A stretch of DNA of 5,150 nucleotides, taken from the NCBI GenBank assembly GCA_024763495.1, contig JANTFJ010000217.1, forward strand, positions 1-5,150, written 5' to 3'. Made by a program: the position numbers and the translations under genes. This DNA is from Desulfobulbaceae bacterium. Lineage in GTDB: Bacteria; Desulfobacterota; Desulfobulbia; Desulfobulbales; SURF-16. The notes beneath the pieces are model-generated. The model had not been told where the DNA came from, ran no database searches, and worked only from the letters and a program-made list of their open reading frames with translations. Below, in pieces: positions 1-5,150 of this stretch. Each line of letters opens with the position of its first letter. The first letter of the stretch is position 1.

Positions 1-1
1 G

Positions 2-84
2 GGATGCCGCCATGTACCCGTTTCAACGCTCGCGATAATACATCAGGTATATCGCGGCGTTTAAACGGGTGCAGGGTGGTGTTC
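2..84. repeat. Long imperfect palindrome at the left edge
   Basis: The inner arms 16-37 and 50-70 form 20 Watson-Crick pairs with one C-T mismatch (24/62) and one bulged T (30), closed by a 12-nt loop. Pairing continues outward to 2/84 with further pairs, five G-T pairs (15/71, 9/77, 6/80, 5/81, 3/83) and one A-G mismatch (12/74). The element may extend past the window. Its sequence is unrelated to the palindrome at 2664, but its architecture and G-T bias are the same. Confidence 0.7.
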
Positions 85-195
85 ATGGAGCGCTTACCTT
101 TCATCCTTGACGCGACACCAGGAGGTTGCCCGGGAGTGCCCCTTTTTCCCAACTCTGTGTTATTTTGAAAAAATGAACTGTAACGGCGCACAGGG

Positions 196-1140
196 TTAGG
201 GGAAAAGGGCATTTTTAGACAGCCTCTCAGGGACTGAACGTAATTTAAGAGTGTGCTCAAGTTCCCTGACCAGTTGTCTGTTAACCGGCATCGGGATATT
301 AAAACGATCGGCCTCAACGAGCAGGGCCCCGTTAATAGCGTTAATTTCCGTGGATCTGCTTCGCCTGACATCTTGAAGCATTGAAGAGATGTTGTCAGCA
401 GTATCACGGCAGACCTGGAGAGTTGTTTCCTGAGGATCATGGGGCAGTCTGATTCCTCTGGCCTCGGCCACCAGTTCCCCTTCCCGCACCGCAGCCAGCA
501 TTCGAGAACGGGCCGGTTCCTCAAGCAGTTTTCCATTGGGGCAGTCATAAATAGCGGTCAGGGCGTTAATTCCTACATTTACCAGCAATTTATTCCAGAT
601 GTAACTGTCAATTTCCGTAGTAATTTCTGTGATAAAACCAACGGAATTCAATACATTGACAACTTTATTTAATTTTTTTTCCGCCTTGGGGGAAGGCGTT
701 TGGCGAAAACCGATCCGGGTCAGGCCATTACCGCCATGCCGTACCCGGCCAGGCTCCAGCAAGGTAGCTCCCTGGGCTGTAACGCCAATGGCCATATCAC
801 AAGGAGACAGGATGTCAAGATGACTTATGCCGTTTTCCAGGGGAACAAGCAGGCTTTCGGAAAAAAATAATGGCCGGGCCCCGGACAGGGCTCCAGCCAC
901 ATCAGCTGATTTCACACAAAGAAAAATTAAATCTGCCGGGCCGATTACTTCAGCATCAGCAGTTATGGTAAGCGGGCAGGAAAATTCCCGTCCATCATCA
1001 ACAAGCAGAATTCTGTTGTTCATCTCGGCTGCCCGCTGCCGGTAATGATCAAGTAAAAAAATTTCATTACCGACTGTCCGGCTGAGATATGCCGCGAAAA
1101 GCGCCCCCAGGGCACCGGGGCCAATAACTGCAATTTTCAT
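196..1140 (-). CDS. panE: 2-dehydropantoate 2-reductase (ketopantoate reductase)
   Basis: This cytoplasmic enzyme reduces 2-dehydropantoate to (R)-pantoate with NADPH, on the pantothenate and coenzyme A pathway. The 314-residue product opens with MKIAVIGPGALGALF, the Rossmann strand and Gly-rich loop (G7, G9, G12). Family landmarks follow: VKSAD with K77, the ENG motif with N103, WNKLLVN with the probable catalytic K184, INALTA (191-196), and a C-terminal SSMLQDV...TEI block with E265. Length is close to E. coli PanE (303 aa). The frame is open up to an ATG at 1209, but I start at 1140 because the Rossmann strand begins there; no good Shine-Dalgarno supports any of the starts. The last residues (RLSKNALFP) and the stop come from a repeat also present at 1594-1621. 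The gene stands alone, 512 bp after the lipoprotein gene. The PanE/ApbA family is secure; the exact substrate is inferred, since paralogues act on other 2-oxo acids. Confidence 0.9.
   Translation of the reverse strand: MKIAVIGPGALGALFAAYLSRTVGNEIFLLDHYRQRAAEMNNRILLVDDGREFSCPLTITADAEVIGPADLIFLCVKSADVAGALSGARPLFFSESLLVPLENGISHLDILSPCDMAIGVTAQGATLLEPGRVRHGGNGLTRIGFRQTPSPKAEKKLNKVVNVLNSVGFITEITTEIDSYIWNKLLVNVGINALTAIYDCPNGKLLEEPARSRMLAAVREGELVAEARGIRLPHDPQETTLQVCRDTADNISSMLQDVRRSRSTEINAINGALLVEADRFNIPMPVNRQLVRELEHTLKLRSVPERLSKNALFP
204..231. repeat. Repeat module forming the 3' end of panE
   Basis: The 28 bp match 1594-1621 at 24 positions; all four differences are transitions. Here the module lies inside the panE frame, encoding RLSKNAL near the C-terminus, eight bases before the stop at 196-198. 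At 1594 the same module is non-coding. Confidence 0.55.
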
Positions 1141-1210
1141 AGTAACTATTAAGTCAGAGGAACAATTTACCATTAACCCTGAACTATGGGATTGGAAATA
1201 AACCAGCATG

Positions 1211-1257
1211 GCTGGATCAAATTTTTTCCAGCCCCCCCGTACATGAACCGGGGGAGC
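1211..1257. other. Two overlapping hairpins upstream of panE
   Basis: GCTGGA (1211-1216) pairs with TCCAGC (1227-1232), and CCCCCG (1234-1239) pairs with CGGGGG (1249-1254) over a 9-nt loop, with a two-pair GC extension at 1231-1232/1256-1257. The two stems share bases 1231-1232. They lie 71-117 bp upstream of the panE start, and no T-run follows the GC-rich stem on either strand. A leader structure is possible but unproven. Confidence 0.35.
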
Positions 1258-1326
1258 AAATCTTCACAACACTTAAGTCTAGCCCAGATAACCTGGAAGA
1301 AAAATTAATTCTAAGGGACTACGCTT

Positions 1327-1373
1327 TTTCCAAGACTCCGCTTGGAAAGAGAGGCCTCTGGCAGTAAATTGCC
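1327..1373. other. Cluster of three short hairpins
   Basis: Three inverted repeats lie in a row: TTTCCAAG-actccg-CTTGGAAA (1327-1348, 8-bp stem), the perfect 10-bp palindrome AGAGGCCTCT (1350-1359) and GGCA-gtaaat-TGCC (1360-1373). None has a following T-run on either strand, so they do not read as intrinsic terminators. They may be decayed repeat units or a structured RNA; nothing in the sequence decides. Confidence 0.4.
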
Positions 1374-1401
1374 GCATCGTAACTCAAGAAAAATTCAGTC
1401 T

Positions 1402-1483
1402 CTGTAGGAGCTCAGCCCCCTGAGCGATAAAACATGATGCAAAGCTCACAGCATGGATCGCCCAGAGGGCTGGGCTCCTACAG
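1402..1483. repeat. REP-like inverted doublet
   Basis: Two 27-nt units (1402-1428 and, inverted, 1457-1483) match at 24 of 27 positions. Each has the tetranucleotide GTAG followed by its own 6-bp hairpin with a 4-nt loop: GCTCAG-CCCC-CTGAGC (1410-1425), and on the other strand GCCCAG-CCCT-CTGGGC (1475-1460). Two of the three differences are a T-A to C-G swap within the small stem, so each hairpin stays perfect. GTAG next to a short hairpin is the classic layout of REP sequences mobilised by REP-associated tyrosine transposases (TnpA-REP, RAYT). No such transposase lies in the window. The 28-bp spacer adds a short stem (ATGC/GCAT). Confidence 0.8.
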
Positions 1484-1506
1484 GAGCTTTATCGTTATCG
1501 TTCAAG

Positions 1507-1536
1507 CAGTCCCTTAAATTCCATCACTTGGGACTG
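1507..1536. other. Hairpin beside the REP doublet
   Basis: CAGTCCC (1507-1513) pairs with GGGACTG (1530-1536) around a 16-nt loop. AGTCCCTTA at 1508-1516 can instead pair with TAAGGGACT at 1312-1320 on the far side of the REP doublet, a 9-bp inverted repeat enclosing about 190 bp. Confidence 0.35.
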
Positions 1537-1651
1537 AGCCGCATACTGTTGCTATGTAAGCAGGGCAGGTAAGCGAGGTACGAGACTCCGCAGAAAGGGC
1601 ATTCTCGGACAGCCTCCCAGGACGGCGATCACCCATAACAGCGCTTACCCC
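1531..1651. repeat. Repeat-rich stretch next to the lipoprotein stop
   Basis: This non-coding stretch starts 1 bp past the lipoprotein stop and is built of modules seen elsewhere in the window. 1541-1560 matches 2710-2729 at 18 of 20 positions. 1583-1591 (AGACTCCGC) matches 1333-1341. 1594-1621 matches 204-231, the end of panE. 1640-1651 carries AGCGCTTACCCC, also found at 89, 2566 and inverted at 5066. GGTAAGCG at 1568-1575 and CGCTTACC at 1642-1649 form an inverted pair. Confidence 0.5.
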
Positions 1652-1652
1652 T

Positions 1653-2525
1653 TTACTTAATGACAGCATCCTCGATAATAACCAGATATTTATAACCAGC
1701 GCCAAAATCTTTATCCTTACTCAATACGCCTTCAACCAGAACAACAGATTCAGGTTCCGCAGTATCGTTGGTGGTTACAACCAGATCATGAGTATTCTGC
1801 ATGGGGTTGCCTGTTCCGTCCTGAATGTGAATCCAGTTTTTCCCCATGATATTGGGCGAAAACTTGAGAACCTTACCCCGAACCAGAATCTTTTTACCAT
1901 TCAGCTCCTCAGCCCTGGAATAAATTTCATCAATGGTGACCCCATTATCACCTTCAGCTTTAGTTATTTCTAATTCCTGAAAAGGAACAATAGCCTTGGA
2001 ACTGCCCATGGTAACCTTGGCTACTGCCTGCTGGTCAGCCGGACTTATGCCTTCCGCTGACATGGCCTTGGCAAAATTGCTTTCCGCTTTCTTACCATGA
2101 GGAGAGGCCGTAGCTGCCGCCCCTCCGGCCTCCCGGCCTTTTATCCCGGATGAAAAAATAATTTCATCAAAGGTGCGGTCAAGGGTACGGCTGTAGAAAT
2201 TTTTCATAACCCCGCCGCTGAGCAAGGTTACTTCATCGCCGACTTTGACCTTGACCGGACTGACCGCTGCCCATATTTTTTTGCCGTTACTGTCAATTTG
2301 CAGATAAGTATAACCGCCGCTGTCAAAGGTTTCGACAATTGTCCCTTGCAGGTCAGCTGTTGCCGGCTGGGGAGTATGGGCAGCTGCCGCCTCCTCATGG
2401 CCTGATACGGCTATCTTTGTTTCTTCCTTGACCGGTGTTGTCTTGTTGTCCTGATTTGAACAGCCCGGCAGGGCCAGGGCCAGACAAAGGCCGGCCATTA
2501 AATAAATTTTTTTAGTTAATTTCAT
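1653..2525 (-). CDS. Envelope lipoprotein with NrfJ-like and OB-fold domains
   Basis: The 290-residue product starts with a lipoprotein signal: KK at 5-6, a hydrophobic stretch at 8-20 and a lipobox ending PGC, with C22 the lipidated residue. Ser at +2 suggests sorting to the outer membrane. Residues about 58-128 form a small beta-rich domain with GYTYLQI, KKIWAAV, KVKVGDEV and MKNFYSRTLDRTFDEI, the pattern of proteins annotated NrfJ-related. A linker rich in Ala, Gly and Lys (130-190) follows. Residues about 195-290 look like an OB fold (KILVRGKVLKFSPNIMGKNW, then HIQDGTG and a GAGYKYLVIIEDA end). I recognise the domain pattern but no proven function; OB folds in such proteins need not bind nucleic acid, and the lipid anchor places this one in the envelope. 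The start is firm: GAGGAA lies 3 nt before the ATG. It lies 288 bp downstream of clpA and probably has its own promoter. Confidence 0.85.
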   Translation of the reverse strand: MKLTKKIYLMAGLCLALALPGCSNQDNKTTPVKEETKIAVSGHEEAAAAHTPQPATADLQGTIVETFDSGGYTYLQIDSNGKKIWAAVSPVKVKVGDEVTLLSGGVMKNFYSRTLDRTFDEIIFSSGIKGREAGGAAATASPHGKKAESNFAKAMSAEGISPADQQAVAKVTMGSSKAIVPFQELEITKAEGDNGVTIDEIYSRAEELNGKKILVRGKVLKFSPNIMGKNWIHIQDGTGNPMQNTHDLVVTTNDTAEPESVVLVEGVLSKDKDFGAGYKYLVIIEDAVIK

Positions 2526-2528
2526 GTA

Positions 2529-2534
2529 TTCCTC
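2529..2534 (-). promoter_or_regulatory. Ribosome binding site of the lipoprotein gene
   Basis: The minus strand reads GAGGAA-TAC-ATG, a good Shine-Dalgarno match. It is the only strong ribosome binding site in the window; neither panE nor clpA has a comparable one. It fixes the lipoprotein start at 2525. Confidence 0.75.
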
Positions 2535-2581
2535 AATAGTTTAAGATAAATTTCCAACGACAGTCAGCGCCTTACAGCTTA

Positions 2582-2602
2582 CCTTCTGCTAAAAGCAAAA
2601 GG
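2582..2602 (-). promoter_or_regulatory. Leader hairpin of the lipoprotein gene
   Basis: On the minus strand CCTTTTGCT-TTT-AGCAGAAGG folds into a continuous 9-bp stem in RNA (eight Watson-Crick pairs and one G-U) with a 3-nt loop, 57-77 nt before the lipoprotein ATG. The one mispair is G-U only in minus-strand RNA, the sense strand here. No T-run follows, so it is not a terminator. No convincing -35/-10 pair was found nearby. Confidence 0.4.
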
Positions 2603-2610
2603 CAAACCTG

Positions 2611-2620
2611 ACAAATTTGT
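2611..2620. promoter_or_regulatory. 10-bp perfect palindrome upstream of the lipoprotein gene
   Basis: ACAAATTTGT is a perfect palindrome 86 bp upstream of the lipoprotein start and overlaps the repeat end at 2618. It is the right size and place for an operator half-site pair, but such short AT-rich palindromes are common by chance. Confidence 0.2.
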
Positions 2621-2663
2621 AACTATTCAGGTAGGGGCGAAAAACTGCCCAAACCACCGACCA

Positions 2664-2771
2664 GTAACTGTTCAGATGTGCTTTAGCTGTGCGTGATAAG
2701 GCTGGCGAAGCATACTAATGCTATGTAAGACAGACTTATCGTGTGCAGATGAAGTGCAGCTGAATAGTTAC
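2664..2771. repeat. 108-bp imperfect palindrome between clpA and the lipoprotein gene
   Basis: The arms 2664-2700 and 2735-2771 pair along their full 37 nt. I count 27 Watson-Crick pairs, 8 G-T pairs (all G-T, never A-C, on the plus strand) and two A-G oppositions (2676/2759, 2686/2749). The ends read GTAACTGTTCAG and CTGAATAGTTAC. The apex carries a smaller hairpin, AGCAT-acta-ATGCT (2709-2722). The outer end motif recurs at 2619-2630, so the right end also forms a perfect 13-bp inverted repeat with 2618-2630. The unit resembles a miniature non-coding mobile element or structured repeat. It sits just past the clpA stop and may also shield or end that transcript, though the minus-strand fold is weaker because the G-T pairs become A-C. 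Confidence 0.8.
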
Positions 2772-2813
2772 ACAAAATTCAATATTCTCAATTCTCGAAC
2801 AGGATCTTACGGT

Positions 2814-5024
2814 TCACTCAAAAATAAATTTATCATTTTTTCGATCAATCAAGGCAGTTCCTCCCCTGGCAAGGGAACCGAAAAGAATTTCCTCGGTAAG
2901 GGGGTCTCCTAATTCATTCATGATAAGCCTTTTTAAAGGCCGGGCTCCAAATTCCGGGCTATAACCTTTTTCAGCCAGCCAGTTTCTCGCTCGCTCAGTC
3001 AGTTTAAGGGCGACCTTTCTTTCGCTGAGCTGCCCCTGTAACTCAATGATCATTTTATCAACAATGAGTTTCATGACCTGGGGCTCAAGAGGGTTAAATG
3101 AAACAATATCGTCCAGCCGATTCCTGAATTCAGGGGCGAAGAGATCGCGGATCGCCCTCTTGTCGCCGCCTTTTTTGTCACCGACAAAACCAATGGCCTG
3201 ACCGCTGGTTTCCCTGGCTCCGGCATTGGTTGTCATCAACAGGATAACATTACGAAAATCAGCCTTTCTGCCGGAATTATCGGTTAAGGTGGCATGATCC
3301 ATGACCTGGAGCAGAATACTGAAAATATCCTGATGTGCCTTTTCAATTTCATCAAGGAGCAGTACACAATAAGGATGCTTGCGGATGGCATCGGTCAACA
3401 GTCCGCCCTGGTCAAACCCCACATAGCCGGGCGGAGCGCCGATCAGTCGCGCCACCGCATGTTTTTCCATGTATTCACTCATGTCAAAACGTTCAAAATG
3501 GATGGCCAGACCAGCGGCAAGCTGACGGGCAACTTCGGTTTTGCCTACCCCGGTAAGCCCGGCAAAAAGAAAAGCACCCGTGGGCCGCTGCGGATCTTTT
3601 AACCCGGCCCGGCTCCGTTTTATGGCCTTTGCCAGGACGTCAATGGCATGATCCTGGCCAAAGACAACCTCTTTCATCTTAAGGTCAAGCTCTTTGAGTT
3701 GAACCACATCAGAGCCGGATATGTTTTTAGCCGGAATACGGGCCATGCCGGCAATAACCGCCTCCACATCACGGACGGTAACGATTTTCCGCCTGCGACC
3801 GGATGCCAGCCGAAAGGCTGAGCCGACCTCGTCAAGCACGTCAATAGCCTTATCCGGCAGAAAACGTTCGTTTATATAGCGGTCAGCCAATTCAGCGGTA
3901 ATTCTTAAAGCCGGTTGTGAGTAGCTCACCCCGTGGTGTTCTTCATAACGGGATTTAAGTCCCTTTAAAATGTCAATGGTTTCACTGACAGTTGGTTCAT
4001 TAATATCTATTTTTTGAAAACGTCGAGACAGGGCCCGATCTTTTTCCACATAATTTTTGTACTCTTCATAGGTGGTTGAACCGATACAGCGCAGGGTTCC
4101 GGCCTGTAATGCCGGTTTCAAGAGATTAGAGGCATCCATGCTACCGCCGCTGGTGGCTCCCGCCCCGATAATAGTGTGTATTTCATCAATCAGGAGAATG
4201 ACATTGCCTTTTTCTTCAACCTCATCAACCACGCATTTCAGCCGCTGCTCAAAATCCCCACGATACTTGGTACCGGAAAGCAACGCCCCCATGTCAAGCA
4301 GATGAATTTCCTGATCATGGAGAATTTCCGGTACCTGTTTCTCATGGATATGCAATGCCAGACCTTCGGCAATTGCGGTTTTACCCACTCCCGGCTCTCC
4401 CACCATCAGGGGGTTGTTTTTACGACGCCGGCAGAGAATCTGCATTATCCTCTGCAACTCCTGCTGCCGACCAATCAGGGGGTCAATTAATCCCCTGGCC
4501 GCCCGCTCGGCAAAATTGATCGTATATTTCTGGAGTGCGGTTTGAGATGTCTCTTTGTCCCCTTCCTTCCGGGCCGGACAGCAAGCCGGTTCGTCATCCA
4601 GGCGATGAGAAATACATTCCACCACGTCCAGGCGGTTCAAGCCCTCGGCCTGGAGAAAATAAACCGCAAAGGAATCAGGTTCGGAAAAAATCGCGGTCAG
4701 GACATCACCGGAATCAACTTCTTTTTTGCCGCAGCTCTGGACATGGGCAATGGAACGTTGGAGAACGCGGTTAAAACCAATGGTCTGGGTCGGCTCCCGG
4801 ACATTGTCCGGCAATAAGGGCAGGTTTTTGCTGAAAAACTGTTCAATACTGAGCTTGAGATTGTCCACGTTGCCACCGCATTTAGCTATAATCCTGTCAG
4901 TAATCTCATCATGGAGCAGCCCGAAGAGGATATGCTCAACAGTTACATGCTCATGGCGGCGGGTTTTTGCTTCACGAATGGCCATTATCAAGGCCATTTC
5001 TACTTTTTGATTTATCATACTCAT
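2814..5024 (-). CDS. clpA: ATP-dependent Clp protease ATP-binding subunit ClpA
   Basis: This is the AAA+ unfoldase that recognises substrates, unfolds them and feeds them to ClpP. The 736-residue product (E. coli ClpA is 758) has a Clp N-domain at about 1-145 (INQKVEMALIMA, HEHVTVEHILFGLL, FNRVLQRS). AAA domain 1 has Walker A GEPGVGKT (209-216), pore loop GTKYRGDFE (251-259), Walker B VILLIDE (275-281) and arginine fingers in LSRRF. AAA domain 2 has Walker A GLTGVGKT (489-496, Leu where Pro is usual), pore loop GYVGFD (533-538), Walker B VLLLDE (554-559) and sensor-2 GARPLKR (693-699). IGF at 611-613 matches the ClpP-docking loop. There is no middle coiled coil, which rules out ClpB. E. coli ClpA begins at the equivalent of Met3 (5018), so that start is possible; neither has a Shine-Dalgarno. 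The 126 bp of upstream sequence in the window contains no clpS. Confidence 0.95.
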   Translation of the reverse strand: MSMINQKVEMALIMAIREAKTRRHEHVTVEHILFGLLHDEITDRIIAKCGGNVDNLKLSIEQFFSKNLPLLPDNVREPTQTIGFNRVLQRSIAHVQSCGKKEVDSGDVLTAIFSEPDSFAVYFLQAEGLNRLDVVECISHRLDDEPACCPARKEGDKETSQTALQKYTINFAERAARGLIDPLIGRQQELQRIMQILCRRRKNNPLMVGEPGVGKTAIAEGLALHIHEKQVPEILHDQEIHLLDMGALLSGTKYRGDFEQRLKCVVDEVEEKGNVILLIDEIHTIIGAGATSGGSMDASNLLKPALQAGTLRCIGSTTYEEYKNYVEKDRALSRRFQKIDINEPTVSETIDILKGLKSRYEEHHGVSYSQPALRITAELADRYINERFLPDKAIDVLDEVGSAFRLASGRRRKIVTVRDVEAVIAGMARIPAKNISGSDVVQLKELDLKMKEVVFGQDHAIDVLAKAIKRSRAGLKDPQRPTGAFLFAGLTGVGKTEVARQLAAGLAIHFERFDMSEYMEKHAVARLIGAPPGYVGFDQGGLLTDAIRKHPYCVLLLDEIEKAHQDIFSILLQVMDHATLTDNSGRKADFRNVILLMTTNAGARETSGQAIGFVGDKKGGDKRAIRDLFAPEFRNRLDDIVSFNPLEPQVMKLIVDKMIIELQGQLSERKVALKLTERARNWLAEKGYSPEFGARPLKRLIMNELGDPLTEEILFGSLARGGTALIDRKNDKFIFE

Positions 5025-5029
5025 GGCAT

Positions 5030-5057
5030 ATTATACTTAAATAATGGTAACTGGTAA
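5030..5057 (-). promoter_or_regulatory. Possible sigma-70 promoter of clpA
   Basis: On the minus strand a perfect TATAAT lies at 5035-5030. TTACCA (four of six matches to TTGACA) lies 16 nt upstream at 5057-5052. Transcription would then start about 7 nt on, at or next to the ATG at 5024, giving a leaderless or nearly leaderless message, which fits the lack of a Shine-Dalgarno. The hexamer could be chance in AT-rich sequence. Confidence 0.3.
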
Positions 5058-5059
5058 CT
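5046..5059. repeat. Tandem GGTAACT repeat overlapping the clpA promoter candidate
   Basis: GGTAACT occurs twice in direct tandem (5046-5052, 5053-5059), overlapping the possible -35 box. The second copy continues as GTAACTACTCA, one base different from the GTAACTATTCA repeat end at 2619. Confidence 0.4.
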
Positions 5060-5085
5060 ACTCATGGGGTAAGCGCCTAATGAGT
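5060..5085. other. Hairpin upstream of clpA
   Basis: ACTCAT (5060-5065) pairs with ATGAGT (5080-5085). After one mismatch, four more pairs follow (5067-5070 with 5075-5078, two of them G-T on the plus strand). It lies 36-61 bp before the clpA start, beyond the candidate -35 box, and contains the recurring GGGGTAAGCGCC module. It may be an operator or a repeat remnant. Confidence 0.35.
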
Positions 5086-5101
5086 GCAAACCTCAGTATT
5101 T

Positions 5102-5150
5102 GTAACTGGTTGCAGGGTGCCGTAGATTTTTGTGATCAGACTGGCGCAGC
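5102..5150. repeat. Left arm of a second copy of the 108-bp palindrome, cut by the window edge
   Basis: From 5102 the sequence aligns with 2664-2711 at 34 of 48 positions with one gap. It starts with GTAACTG and ends GTGATcAGaCTGGCGcAGC against GTGATaAGgCTGGCGaAGC. Only the left arm is visible; the apex and right arm would lie beyond 5150. With the copy at 2664-2771 it brackets clpA, in the same orientation. Confidence 0.6.

Noticed and set aside
1..86. Open minus-strand frame from ATG at 86 to the window edge, beginning MNTTLHPFKRRDIPDVL
   Set aside because: It would be the 5' end of a fourth minus-strand gene, but only 28 codons are visible. It has no good ribosome binding site, nearly the whole span is a palindrome, and a recurring repeat module sits just before the ATG. 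It remains possible; sequence to the left would settle it.
136..150. CCCC followed by five T as a plus-strand terminator
   Set aside because: No adequate stem precedes the T-run, and there is no plus-strand gene in the window for it to end.
1234..1254. GC-rich hairpin as a Rho-independent terminator
   Set aside because: The stem is strong (CCCCCG/CGGGGG), but no T-run follows it on either strand.
1514..1705. 63-codon minus-strand open frame between panE and the lipoprotein gene
   Set aside because: It overlaps the lipoprotein 3' end in another frame and consists largely of dispersed repeat modules. No protein family is recognisable.
2664..2771. Integron attC site
   Set aside because: Size and folding would fit, but the ends lack the GTTRRRY and RYYYAAC core sites, and no integrase or cassette array is present.
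2814..5024. ClpB or ClpC instead of ClpA
   Set aside because: There is no long middle coiled-coil domain between the AAA modules and no UvrB/C-like linker motif. The N-domain and length match ClpA, and the IGF loop supports ClpP docking.

Overview
The window comes from a Gram-negative bacterium of moderate GC. It most resembles the former Deltaproteobacteria (Desulfobacterota or Desulfuromonadota). The evidence for that is the lipoprotein with NrfJ-like and OB-fold domains, which I associate with that group, plus a proteobacterial-type ClpA. This placement is family knowledge and inference, not a database result.

All three confident genes lie on the minus strand and read right to left: clpA (2814-5024), a two-domain OB-fold lipoprotein (1653-2525) and a ketopantoate reductase, panE (196-1140). 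The gaps between them are wide (288 and 512 bp) and no pair overlaps, so they look like neighbouring single genes rather than one operon. Their roles are unrelated: regulated proteolysis with ClpP in the cytoplasm, an envelope protein of unknown function, and pantoate synthesis for coenzyme A.

The unusual content is between the genes. The gaps hold long imperfect palindromes and dispersed repeat modules. (1) 2664-2771 is a 108-bp palindrome with 37-nt arms, and an apparent second copy starts at 5102 and runs off the right edge, so the two bracket clpA. (2) 2-84 is another long palindrome, cut by the left edge. In both long palindromes every transition-type departure from Watson-Crick pairing is a G-T pair when the plus strand is folded (8 of 8 and 5 of 5), which suggests selection on a folded plus-strand RNA or single-stranded DNA. 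(3) 1402-1483 is an inverted pair of REP-like units headed by GTAG, with a compensatory base-pair change between the units. (4) Shorter modules recur in the gaps, and one of them supplies the last codons and stop of panE.

Gap contents: 1-195 holds the truncated palindrome, a repeat motif and AT-rich sequence. 1141-1652 holds hairpins, the REP doublet and a repeat-rich stretch. 2526-2813 holds a leader hairpin, a short palindrome and the long palindrome. 5025-5150 holds a possible clpA promoter, a hairpin and the second palindrome copy. I found no tRNA, rRNA, CRISPR array, transposase gene or convincing Rho-independent terminator.
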